Origin: Rhyacophila brunnea
Taxonomy: Eukaryota; Arthropoda; Insecta; Trichoptera; Rhyacophilidae
Direction of reading: 5' to 3'
Assembly: GCA_022495005.1 (NCBI GenBank)
Contig: JAGYXB010000442.1
Location: forward strand, 124,001 to 188,000
DNA: 64,000 nucleotides
The position numbers were made by a program, and so were the translations under genes. The notes beneath the pieces were generated by a model. The model was not told the origin of the DNA and did no database searches. It saw only the letters and a program-made list of their open reading frames with translations. Positions within the stretch are counted from its first letter, which is position 1, and every line of letters starts with the position of its first letter. Positions 1-12,700 of this stretch are shown piece after piece.

Positions 1-220
1 TGATAGTGGTCACTAATGTCAGACATGTTGCTCAGTGAGTGGACAACCGCTGGATATACATCCTCATACAGCGGTACACAAGGTCTACTAAGAGACCATA
101 GGGATGCCCTGAAATCTGCTGGAAAGACGAACTCTTAAAATTTGAAGGATGTACGTGGCAGTGAATAACTTGGGACCGAGAAGAGTGGAGGGAACTGGGG
201 AGCCCTGATGATGATAATAT
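1..220 (+). mobile_element. RTE-type LINE 3' end relic
   Basis: The plus strand, with frame breaks, reads GHVAQ-VDNRW, then RYTRSTKRP, WKDELLKFEGCTWQ and WDREEWRELG, followed by a short A/T tail. It matches the C-terminal end also seen at 10960-11165 (GHIARRRDNRW, PRSTKRPQGKPRGRW). This is the usual C-terminus of insect endonuclease/reverse-transcriptase LINEs of the RTE kind. It is decayed and not functional. The element runs off the left edge. Confidence 0.6.
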
Positions 221-2241
221 ATACTAATAATAATATGACTAAGCATCTGGCCCTATAAAATTTTATCTAATAGTCAAGTTGGTCAGTTTGTGTAATAATT
301 TATTGTTATTGGATTTTAAGACTATTCAATAGATAGGTACATAATGATGCTTGATTATTATTATACATTTTATTAATTGAGTGGGTAATTGTTTTAAAGT
401 AGGTATATTTTTATTGCTTTTTATATATTTTGTAAAGTTTGATTAGTAGAGTGTAGGGAAATGGGATATAAAGCAATTGAGCATTCATGATTCGTTTATT
501 TGACTTTGCAATGGTTTGATATTAATCACTCCAAAATGTCAATCGATTTAGAGTAGCATTGCTTTAAGATGTATACATGCATTGTGAATGCCCAACAATC
601 AATAAAACAATATAGAGCAATATTACAAGTAGGTAACATAAAAAAACATCGTCAGAGAGACTCTTCAAAAATATATGAGAAATAAATTTAATGGATATAA
701 TAATATTACTATATATTATAAGATAGATGCCCCATTATGTTGATTGAGACTTTCATGATTATTTGTAACCATCGTTAGTAGTATTTGGGTTGTTACTGTG
801 TTTTTCCTCCTTCTTCCTTTCTCGGCATTTCGGTATCATTTACATAAACAAGGAAACATTGAGGAGAAAGAACTTGGTGATAAATCAAATATGACGTTTG
901 TATAAAGTTTGTATAATTATTTTATTGTATTGATATTAAAACTCTTATTTTTTGCTTATAAAATTTTGTATGCATTGGAAGAGTTACAATAAAATATATT
1001 GTACAAATTACTCTATTAATAAGTTCATACACAAACGCTGTTTTTTTATTGGACTACAAGCTTGTAATTTTATGATGAACAAAAACAGGGGTGAAAACCT
1101 GAAAACCAACCGCACTACCAAAGAGCCAAAAATATTTGGAAAAATCAAGCATAATTAATAAGATTGAATATCAGTTGGGTTCTAAAAAGGGGCTACATTT
1201 TGGCTTAAGGCCAGAGTAAAAGAATTAAGAGTGCTAGGGCCAGAAGTATGGCGGAGGCCGGAGCACCGCTGACCGTCAAAGCCACGATCCCTGACAGACC
1301 AACGCCTGCAGATATCGGCCAGCTGAACAAATCAACAATTCAAGCTTTGTTTTATGAGGCACTTCACCCAAAACAACATATCAATAACCTTTATAGAAGA
1401 CCTCAACTTTCTAGTAATTATTATGGACTCAATGATTACTTTTAATACAGTATAAAATAAATTCTTTTAGTTCAAGTCAAAATATAAAATATGTATGAAG
1501 AAAAATATTTGTTTTGACCAAGGGACGGTTATCTTTTGTTGATTGAAGAGACATATAACTGTGAGAAGCTGATATTTTTCTAAACATTAAAAAATTAAAT
1601 AATTTACCGCATTCTATCTTATTGTCTTTCTTGAATATTCTAAATTTGTTTTCAAATGAAAGCACTTCTTCCGAAAACATAACTGATGTGAGATGATTTT
1701 TTTTCCCGTGGAATGGTTATCAGTCATTCATCCAAAACACTGGGTTTTTGCTCTGGACCAAACACATTGAAAAAACACATGAATTTTCTAGACACGGGGT
1801 ACCAATCTGCTACCCATGACTTTATAGGAAGATCATTCACCACACTGCAGTAATTCTATGGTCGGTTGGTAATAATAAAAATGTAATACATACCTATATT
1901 ATAATAAACCATTTATTTTTATTCAACAAATCATTCACAAGATATGAGAATGTACAGAGCTCGAAATGAACCGGAGCGCCGTTCCAGTTCATAAAATCCC
2001 CAAAATTATCGCTCCTTCTCGTGGAAAAAATAATTTAACCGTCTGAGCTAGATAGACCATATAACTAAAAATCTAACACACTTATTTTCGTAAAATTATC
2101 AAGCGCTCCTGTTTGTAAAATTTTCCATTTCAAGCGCTGAGAATGTAACATTCTTTAATATTGAACAGATCTACATAACTTATCGTATTTTTTTCAAAAG
2201 AATTTTTTTCCATTAGGTATTTATACATAATATTACATAAT
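221..2241. other. AT-rich noncoding stretch
   Basis: No exon of the coiled-coil gene was found here. A 65-codon plus-strand ORF at 1248-1445 begins in a locally GC-rich patch (MAEAGAPLTVKATIPDRPTP) but then turns AT-rich and has no recognisable family. It could be a transposon scrap. Otherwise only poly-T and poly-A runs are visible. Confidence 0.4.
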
Positions 2242-2788
2242 ATATCCCTTTACTGCATGATTTTTTTTTTTTGAAAAATTTTTTTTTTTCTTGGTGTCAA
2301 AATGCCTTGTGAATGAAGGAAAAATAATGAAAAAATTATTTTTCGAAAATTTCATTAAATTTTGTATGTTACTGCGTGGTGTCGCAGATTTACGACATTT
2401 GGAAATCTTACATTTTAGTATGACGAAATACAAAACCAAATGAAAACAATTATAAAAAACTATTGTACACACCTTATTTGATGTGTAGATATTTTTATTC
2501 AACCAATTTCAATCTTCTGTATATATTTTTTTTATTTATTGACAAATGCGGATTTTCGCGTACATACGAATTCGTCAACTGTCAAAGCAGAAATGCAGAG
2601 ACTATAATGCAGAAATGCTTTATTTCTTGCAATGTCCAAACAAAATCGGTAAAGTAGGATGTTTATGGTAAAACAGTTTTCTAGGCATTGAAAAATGATA
2701 TTATTTGATAATTTACACAGATGGCATTGGCTATATCGAAATAGTTTGAAATGTCGCAAATTTGCGACACTATGCACTAAAGGGATAT
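2242..2788. mobile_element. MITE with inverted ATATCCCTTTA ends
   Basis: The left end ATATCCCTTTACTGCAT is matched in inverted orientation by the right end ATGCACTAAAGGGATAT. Next to each end is a second inverted block containing GTGTCGCA-ATTT-CGACATTT, at 2378-2402 on the left and 2748-2770 on the right. No coding capacity; a non-autonomous DNA transposon about 547 bp long. The flanks are TA-rich, so the target duplication cannot be fixed. Confidence 0.55.
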
Positions 2789-3650
2789 TATCTTAGGTGT
2801 TTTCAAGTTATGAACTGTTTTGTCAAATTTTTGCTAGTTCTATTCTTTGATTATTCATGTCGCCATCATAAAATGTGATACATTATTAATGTACACATTT
2901 CCCATTGATTTATATCAACATTTAGTATTAAGAAATCCAAAATAATATGAAGATTATTATTTGATGGACAAATGCAGAGATGTCGTTAATGATGAGGTTA
3001 CCCAATAATAGTAGGTAAACAAGTCGCTTGTTTTTCTCACTTCCATAGTCGCTAGTTTGAATTACGTAAGGTTAAATTCCACTTAGGCATTTAAATATGA
3101 CTATGCATTTGCGCCTGTGTTTCGAGAGTCAATACGCAAATAAACAATTCTTAAAATATACACATGAAAGTTTTAACATAATGGTTATGACATGAAACAA
3201 ATAAATGTTAGATAATTATTAGTATGCACCTTTGGGTGAATTGTTAATGAAATATTAGAATGAAAAGAAAATGGAATGATTCATGCCAAACGAGTATGTA
3301 TAAAAATGATAAAAACAAAAATGTAATATTGAAATGATTGTGATATTAATTCTAATATTGGTGAACCCTTGATGATATAATAGAAATGAGTGAATATGAC
3401 GTAGATAAGTTAATAATGTTGATGATATAATATGTATGAGAGATGACTGTATACATAATAATTTATTAGTACCTAGAATTTTCCCATAACCTGTCAGAAA
3501 TAATATGATAATTTATTAATTCATAAAATGAACTTAAAATTAAACACTCTTAAAAAGATAGTATAATATACGCACTACATTTATAATAATTATAAAAAGA
3601 GTAAAAAATAAATATATAACTTGAATGAAGAATGAAATATATTACTAGAC
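2789..3650. other. Noncoding flank or intron 3' of the last exon seen
   Basis: AT-rich sequence with repeated short units such as 'gatgatataat' around 3372 and 3420. No splice-bounded coding segment was recognised on either strand. Confidence 0.35.
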
Positions 3651-3753
3651 CTGAGTCTACGTTCTGCCGACACTCTTGCATCGTTAGCTTTCCTGGCTTC
3701 CGACTTCAAAGATCCGAGATCTCCTTCTCGAGCGGCCAATGAAGATTTCAGTT
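3651..3753 (-). CDS. Coiled-coil gene, eleventh coding exon (last one in window)
   Basis: 103 bp with acceptor TTATACATTTCAG and donor GTCTAG. Two bases complete the Glu codon, then LKSSLAAREGDLGSLKSEAR and KANDARVSAERRL. It ends two bases into the next codon with no stop, so at least one more exon must follow. None was found in 1-3650, so the 3' part of the gene lies left of the window. Confidence 0.85.
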
Positions 3754-6700
3754 CTGAAATGTATAAATATGTTATCTATTAGAATCATCATATCAGCAGT
3801 TTTTGTCAATCCACTACTATTTATAGACCTCCACAATTTTTCTTCATACCTCTTGGTCAATTGTATTTCGTTGGTGTGCCACTGGGTGACAGAATTTATC
3901 CTGTTTTTGACCAATATGAGCAGCCCATTACTATTTCATTTGTTTGGCTAATTTTATCACATTACACATTCTTGTATGTTCCCTTTAACTGTCTTTTCTC
4001 TACTTATGCGTGATGTCCAACATACACCATTCCTGATTAGACCTCTCTTGGGTTCATGTTGCGTATTCTTATGTAAGCACTGGAAGTGCACATTGGTTTT
4101 AACACTTTACATTTGAGGCACATTGGGACATCTATGATATAAAAAGATAAGCTAACTTTGAACGTTTTTGTGTCAAGTTTCTCTGTCACTTTTTTCTGTC
4201 TCACTCAAAAAACGTTTCTGTCTATTTCCCGTATAACTACTTTGAGATTTGAAATTTGCTACAAATGCGATGACAATACATTCATCTAAAATTTCTGAGC
4301 AGTCCGGTACTTCATAATATAATGTTCTTAAAAAAAACTAACTTTTATATTAATCGATTTAGGTATTTAGTAATTCAGGTTCAGTAATAGATGGCCAGTA
4401 ATGGTTAATACTCATGACAGTTTCTAAATAGAAATATGGGTGTCGTCAACCTACATTTTGAGATGATGGAACTAAACATTGTTTTATTTTAATGAAATCT
4501 CCTTATATGTGTGAAACATTTTTCAAAAATAACACTTTTTTTGGTAATGATCCTATAGATCTGTAACATTTACTAATATAATAGGTTTTCCATTACAGAT
4601 AGAAAAGAAAAAAAACATTGGTGTCGTCGATTTACTTTTCAAGATAATGGTATTTAAACATTTCATTGCAGTCTGGTGGGGAGTCAAGGTGCAGCACCAC
4701 TAGTGTGCATATAAAATACACATTATACAATGATGGCCATATTCTGATCATCAAATATGTGAATTAACAAAGCCTGTTTCATTTTAAACAGCACAAAAAT
4801 TAACAATAATATTACCTGCAATGTCACTCAACAACTGCTTATCTCTTTTTTCTCTGTCTTCTTCTCCTTCTAGCATACATTCTGCCTTCATTCTTTCCAA
4901 GCATGTCTCTTTGTCATCTGTGAACAGCTCCCATTGTTTTTCTGATTGAAAAAAAAAAATGTTAACCTCGTACCTATATGTTCAATGTATCAACAGTCAG
5001 TATAACAGGGTGTTTTGTCTTCACGTAAAGCAAAATGAAGATTGATTAGTTCTGATGAAATGACTTACCCATGTCAGCTCTGTGAGCTTCCTTCAGTCTT
5101 TGAAGAGCCTCTGCATGCTCTGATCTTAATTGTCCCCGCACTAGCTCCAAAGTAGCTCGGGCAGAACACGCCTGACTACTAAGGGTAGTTTCAAGTTCTT
5201 TCACTTTTCTTTCGGATTCTTCTGTCAAACGCTCTAAAAATAGAACAAAAATACTTATTTACATATACTTAAATATAAATTTCATATTCTAATCATGATT
5301 TACCGAATCCTATAAAGAAAGGGTACACTAATAGTGTTAAGAAGACAGTAATAGCGATTCTATATTAATTTTATTATGGTTAGATTGATAGCCATAGACA
5401 AAGTTATATTATATACTCCTATATTATGTTGTGCATAATGTAAATACCAGCTATAAACAATTGTTTAAAATTGAGTGTATCCAAGAACGCACCAAGGGTG
5501 GCTGTCGCCTAGGTGCCTGCCCAAAATTGCCACCCCTTAACATTCTGAATTAAGACGGTTCTCGTGGTGTAGTGCGTAAGGCGCTGGCCTTCCACCCGAG
5601 AGTTCTGGGTTCGATCCCGGTGAGGACACAATATTTATGTGTTTCTTCTCAAAGCCTGGGTGTTTGTGATTGTTCAAAATTACTAACAACCACCTTGTAC
5701 GAAAAAGCAAGGACATGGTTATTAACAATTCTAAAAAAAACAAAAACATTCTGAATTATAATGTAAAGCATCTTAAATTGATAGATATGTATCGATGGAG
5801 CACGAAAGCACAATTTATAAAATATTGAATGACATGTAAAACAATTGCAACACGGCGCTTAATTTCATTATAAAGTTCATTTTATTTAATTGAATAACAT
5901 AAATAAGTACATATTTATAATATTTGAATGTTATTAAAAAACATTTTAACTGCCCCCCTAAACCCTTCAACCGAAGTGTTTCGCACCCTAAACATCCTCG
6001 CTTGGCGCGCCCCTGAGTGTATCTAAAATTGTGATGATATGCTTGGGAATTTTGACAGATGTGAGCGATAACAGCATTAAATTGACTAAAAATGAATCTG
6101 TAATGCGTTTTTTATTGCAAGAGGTTTTTGTTTGGATCCCTTTCATTATTGGAGTCTCACTCTATTTTATAAGGTTTTAAGGTTGTATAAGTTATCGAAA
6201 AAATAAGCCATACAAAATACTTTCACTAATACAAATAAAATGAAGAATTTATGTTAAGTTACAATTATTTCTTACAGTAGTTCTGTGTGGAAAAGGTTTT
6301 CGTTAATGGCCTTGGTTCTCATAACATAGGTATACAATTATACATAATGTTGTACCTACCTGTTTCACTAGCGTGAGTATCTTGCAATCTCTCGACGGCC
6401 TCAGCATACTTGATCTCTGCCTTGTCCAATATCCGTCGCATTTCCAGCAACTCCCAATCGGCTCTCGTCTTTGCTTTATCCAAAGATTCTTCAAATTGGC
6501 TCTCCTTTTTAGAGAGAGTCTTTTTGAGAACCTCAACCTGAGAGAATAAATAGAAAGTGATAAGTACTACAGGTAGTCCCATATTAGATTACATCACGGG
6601 AAATATCGCCAATTTCTTCTAGAGGAGTCTATTTTCCTATTTCTGTCTGACAAGGCCTGGCAATTTTTTATTATATATCTTTACTCCATTTGCAAAAGCA

Positions 6701-9700
6701 TCGATCAATCGGCAACGCCTTTTGCTGCCTAGGCCCACATACAATAAAATTGTATGCACAGGAAAAACGCGCCAAATTCAAATATCTTTATTAAGTTAAG
6801 TTATAACAGGTTTTTCCATTTTTTCAATGACGTTAACATCGTATCGCGAATATTTAGAGACTTTGGTCGAGCTGAAAGAAAGAGGTCGCCTACACAATGA
6901 TTCAATAGTGAAGGATATGCAAACTCTTCAGCTATGCGGACATAAAAAGGAGTCACAGTCCTCAGCAAGAAAAATATTATAAAACAATAGTCAACGATTT
7001 TTCGTTTAACAAAGTAAAATCCTACAAATACCTACATGAAATGCACCTGAGTATTTATATACTTCATGTAGCGAGGTATTATAGTGTGTTTTACCTTTTC
7101 TTGAGCGTCCTTGATGGCCTTGGCATGTTGTGCACAATCCTGTTCCTTCTGTTGATGTTTGGCTTTCCATTCTTGTTCCAGTCTCTTCGCTTGCTCTTCC
7201 AAACGCGCCGCGAGCCGTTTGTCTTTTTCATCCAGTTCCTACAATCAATATTATCAACCTTTTGACATATCTGAAACATTATGGATATGCGATAAATATA
7301 ATTATCTTTAAATAAATTATATATTTTATAATATGTAAATGCTCCATTTTTTAACTTGTCCGCAAACAGTTGGTCTATGAAAATTCCATGTGACTTGAAT
7401 ACTTTTCTGCCATTTGTGAATCTGCATGATAGTTTCAGCCAAATTTCCTTAACACAAATATATGTCTTCGTACAAACTACGCGTAACCTGATGTCTAGTC
7501 CAGAGCCAGACCCACATACATTTGTTCGTAAACAAATTATACAAAAGTCTATAAATATATGTCCCAAAAGAAATGTCCGTTCAAAAAATGTTTAAACCTA
7601 GCACGTCGACACCTGAACGTTATTCCACAAGACTACAAATCGCTACTTCCAATGAAACAGTACAACATTTCCCCCTAACAAGACTGACCATACTTGCTGT
7701 AATTTTTACATAATATGTTTTAATCCGCTGTATGGAGGCTTTGCATGGAGGTCAAGGATGTATTCGGCTTTTGAACTTTGAGAAATGATGTCTCCGCCGA
7801 ATCTTAGAGGTAAGTACATTGGAACGATTGTATTACGAACACTCGAAGGGTTCCGTTGCCGAAATGCGGGGACTTATCGTAACATTGCAAATACTAGTAA
7901 ATTTAATAGTTTTTATATAATGTTCACCTATTCACAGATATGTAGATGTACCTAACTAGATCTGGACTAGGCTTATGGATATACATATTTTAACGTTGTC
8001 ATGAGAGCGCCATGCTCGAACCAATTTCATCATTACTAATTGTTGAATTAGTAATGATGGAATAATGGATCTTTCGTTTACGACCGGTAATTAGTAATTT
8101 TCTTACCTTGGCGTGTTGCGCCCTCTGTGTGGCCAGAGCGTCCTTCTCCATATCCAAGAGTGACCGCAGTCTGGTCGTTTCCTGTTGGAGAGAGGCCTGC
8201 GACGACTGCAGCTGGGCGAGCTGAGCGGCGCCCTGACGAATGGATCGCTGCTGATCGTGGGTCGTACTCTTCAGTAGGGTCATCTGTAAGACGTAACATT
8301 AATACATTTAGGTTAATACATGGCAACATTGACAATGGAAATATGAAATTGATAGTTTTGAATTTTGAATCGCATATTCAATTCCAATTATTGACTGATG
8401 GTTCATAGATAGGAATCTCAATTGAAATACTGTTAACATGCTACAGATAGTTTACCTCTTCGAGATGTTTGTCAGCGGCTTCGCACCTCTCATCAGCAGC
8501 CTTCTGAAGTTCCTGCAGTCTTTGTTCAGCCCTGGTGCACCTGTCTCGAGCAGCTTTCTGCACGTCACGCAGTTTCCATTCACAGTCGGCCAACAGCAAC
8601 TCTTCGTTCTCGGCTCCTTGACTACGGAGCCGCTCAAACTCGTCACGCCATGTTTTTTCCCGTTCATCGCGGTCTGACCGCTCGCGTGCGAGAGCCTGAA
8701 ACATTATACAAAATGCACAATGTTAAATCTGTTTATAAATAGAAGGGAGAATTAAACATATTGACAAATTGCTGTGAATGATTATGTGTGTTAATTAGAA
8801 AAGATTACGATGTATATCAGCGCCGATTTTAGGTACGTAGAGGCTCGGGGCATTGACAGGTTTGGGCCTCCCTTGCGGAAATATCGCCTATCTAACAAGT
8901 TGTCAGTAATCCAGTTGCCAGGATTTTTACACACTTGCTTCTCCCTCCACCACCCGCCACGCTTTCACATCCGTTATGCAACGTTGGCGCCCTTCAAAGT
9001 TGTGCTGAAAGTGTCCCATGAACAACTTCCTTGGCGTGCAATAGAGTTTGCGGATTACTACTTTGATATAATATTGTAATACTGTCAATGAGAAAAGACC
9101 TCATAGCTCGCCGTAAAATGCCGCAAACTTTTTAAGTGTGAGAAATTTTCCCTCGTAGATAGCAAGTCGCAATGGCCAACCGGTTCAACTTAGGGTCGGA
9201 CCGACTTGAGAAGCCCTTCCCTTTCAACCAACATAATATGGGGACAATCCCAAAGGATGTGATCGGCATCCTGTCGCCACATAAGCAAGTCGGAGATTCT
9301 ATTAGGTTAAGTTGACAGAGCTTGGAGGCAAAACCACCGCGTCTGGTTAAGAATTGAAAAGTCCAATGGTCTGGAATCATTCTGGTTATCTCCATGCGCC
9401 ACTTTATATTTTTTGAAGAAAAAAAAACCAATGCGTTTGTCTGCCCTTGGAAGATGAGGTCCATCGCCCCTGCCATGCACGCAGCGCGGCGTCATACGCC
9501 AGATCACGGATCGCGTTTTATACACTTTCATTGATTTGAGTTATGCTTTGGTACTTTACTTAAAAATGCATCCTTTTAAGATGTTCATATTTTTTGACGA
9601 AGCGACTACCTCACCTGTTTCATGGATGACAGGTGGTTGCTCCGGAGACATTCCTGAACCTAAAAAAACTGCATTCACCTCATGCCACCATTAAAGTATT

Positions 9701-12700
9701 GTTCTTCGGGGTACGCTCGATTAAGACATGTATTATTGCCGGTTAATATTTCATACTACATAACAGACACCATGAAAAGTGGGAAAGCTCCGGGGAAAAC
9801 GGCTTAACGATAGATATCCTCAAAAAGCGGGAAAGGATGCAAATGAAGTGCTTGCATAATTGTTCACAGCCTGCATACGCAAAGAGGATGTCCCAGAGGC
9901 ATGGAAAAATGCCAGCATTGTCATTTTTCACAAAAAAAGGTGACAGAGAAGACCTAGTAAATTATCGTCCAATAAGTCTACTCCTATTCTCTACAAGACG
10001 TTCACAAAAATTCTCTCAAATCGTCTGCAAAATGTACTAGACGAGAACCAACCGAGAGAATAAGCCGGATTTAGAGGAGGATACAGCACTATGGACCATA
10101 TCCAAGTCGTCAGGGAAATCATAGAGCGGTGCCAGGAATACAAACTGCCACTATGCATGGGTTTATAGACTATGAGAAGGCGTTCGATTCGATAAAGAAA
10201 TGTTCAATACTCAACGCACTCAGAAAACAAGAAATCCCTGAGCGATATATAAATATTTTCAATAATATATACAGTAGCGCAACAGCATCTGTCAATCTCC
10301 ATAAACCATCGTGCAGATTTCCTATCAGCAAAGGAGTCCGACAAGGTGATACAATCTCATCTAAACTATTTACAGCTAACCTTGAAGACTTATTCAGGCA
10401 ACTTGACTGGAATGACAAAGGGATCCCCATAAATTGAGAATACCTGAGTCATCTGCGACTCAGAAGACCTCCAAAGCAGAATGCATGAACTCGTTGAAGT
10501 AAGCAACAAAGTAGCTTTGAAAATAAATGTAACAAAGACGAAAGTCATGTTCAACTGCTTTGCGGGAAAATAGAGATCCTCATCAATGGCACTCAGCTCG
10601 AACAGGTGAAAAACTACATCTATCTGGGACAACAAATGTCTATAGATGGATGTATATTTGATGAAATTGTTCGCAGAGTGAAGCTAGGCTGGAGTGCTTT
10701 TGGCCGCCTGAATAATGTCTTCAAAAGTGACTGTGCCTAAAGCGCAAAGTGTTCAACCAGTGTGTGCTTCCCGTGATCATATATGCGTGTGAAACATGGA
10801 CCCTAAGTAAAAGAGAGATCCAGAAACTTAGAGTAGCACAACGTGGTATGAAGAGGTGCATGCTGGGCATAACGCGAAAGGACAAAAAGAGGAATGAGTG
10901 GATAAGGAAGTAGACAAGGGTTTGCGATGTAATAGAGTTTATTAAAAGCTTTAAATGGAGATGGGCTGGACACATAGCTCGAAGAAGAGACAATCGTTGG
11001 ACAAATCTAGTCATCCAGTGGTATCCAAGAAGTACAAAACGTCCCCAAGGTAAACCTAGAGGCCGCTGGATGAAATGATAAAGTTCTGCGGAAGTACGTG
11101 GCAACGCAATGCACAGGACCGAGAGAAGTGGAAGCAGGTTGAATAGGCCTTCATCCAGCAGTGGATAGATTCAGGCTGATGATGATTATAATGATGAACA
11201 GATACGTACTAACATTTATAGGAATTAATAATAATGTCTAAAATACAGTGGCGTAACTAGAAATATTGAGCCACTGTGCAATAATCATACAAAGGCCTAC
11301 CTTAGTGTTTATAAAAAAAACCCCCGTTCAAAATCAATGTCGATTCGATATTTTTAGCTCTCATTAGCATGGCACAATACTATAAAATAGTAAATTCATT
11401 AATAACTATGGGAGTGAGATTTAGATCTATCTGGCAGGGTCCCAATGCGTTGCGTCTGGCAATAAGATAGCTATGCCACTGGTGAAATAGTTGATATGGT
11501 TATGACGATAATTACTTGTTCATAGTCTTTCCTCTCATTGTCTCTCTCTTGACTGAGGGTGTTGGCCAATTTGCGAAGGTCCTCACATTCTGGGAGTAGC
11601 CTGTCCAACTGCTCTCGTAGGCGCATGGCATCCGTCGACAGCTCTTCGGCGCGCTTTTCGGCAGCCCTGGCTTCATCTAAAAATATACAGATTATACATC
11701 AAAACCATTACAGCGATGACTCGTAGAACGATGAAGCGTCTTTACATCGGAATCTACATGTCGTTGGATTAGTAAATTGAGCGACAAAAGATTTATAATA
11801 TGTACCTAACTATTTTTACACAAATAGTGTGTGGGAAGAAAACGTGTATCTGCTTGCAATGCTGCTTGATCGATATTAATGATACACAATGATAAATGGC
11901 ATCAAGCGTTCAGATAGAGACTACATGGGGACAGTTACAATTTATTTTTATTTTACGGGATAACGCCGATTTGTACATAATATAAAGTATTAAGTACGTC
12001 ACTGACTACCTACTTGCTAAAATTCCTTTGTGCCCAAGTGTTGTTTTAGAGGTGTGCTGTCATGAATAAAACAATAATGCGATGGTGTTAGATCCAAAAG
12101 ACATTATGAAAGTCATATCGAAAGAGTGGAATTAAATTATCTAGAACGTCTTTATAACTTTATTACTATAAACTATATTATTAATATATTATTATTATAA
12201 CGACGAAGTTATAATTTTATTATTAGCAGGGTACTTATTGAACATTTTTTTTTTAATAATTGCTGAAGAGTTTAACTTTTAGCTTAGCACTGTTTGTGTG
12301 AATTTTAGAGTAAATTGTCAAAGTTTGAATGAAAGTAGCAATAATACCTAGCAATAATTCATGGTATCTGCATTTTATATAAAAAAAATAGTTTAATTAC
12401 CTATTCTACAACAATCATAGCGTACTTACATATAGTTTCGCGATTTTTTTCCATTTTCAACACAAGTAAATTTACGTTGTTGTGAACTTGAAAATCCATA
12501 ATTTAAAATTTAATTACCATCTTTGGAAAACATTTTAATACGAAATTCAATTATTTTTTTTAAATAACACTGAAAACCCAACGAGAAAAACATTAAGAGA
12601 CCAACGAGAGAAAAAGAAACATTAGTCACTCTGAACTGCACTAATTAAAAATATGAACATATTTTTTCATCGAAATCAAATCTAATATCTTATATTAGAA

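Noticed and set aside
1248..1445. Plus-strand ORF with a GC-rich start as a possible gene
   Set aside because: No recognised family, abrupt composition change, no supporting splice sites; left as an unassigned note in the intergenic entry.
8078..8335. Alternative minus-strand ORF over the sixth exon
   Set aside because: It crosses both splice sites and lacks the coiled-coil pattern seen in the phase-0 frame.
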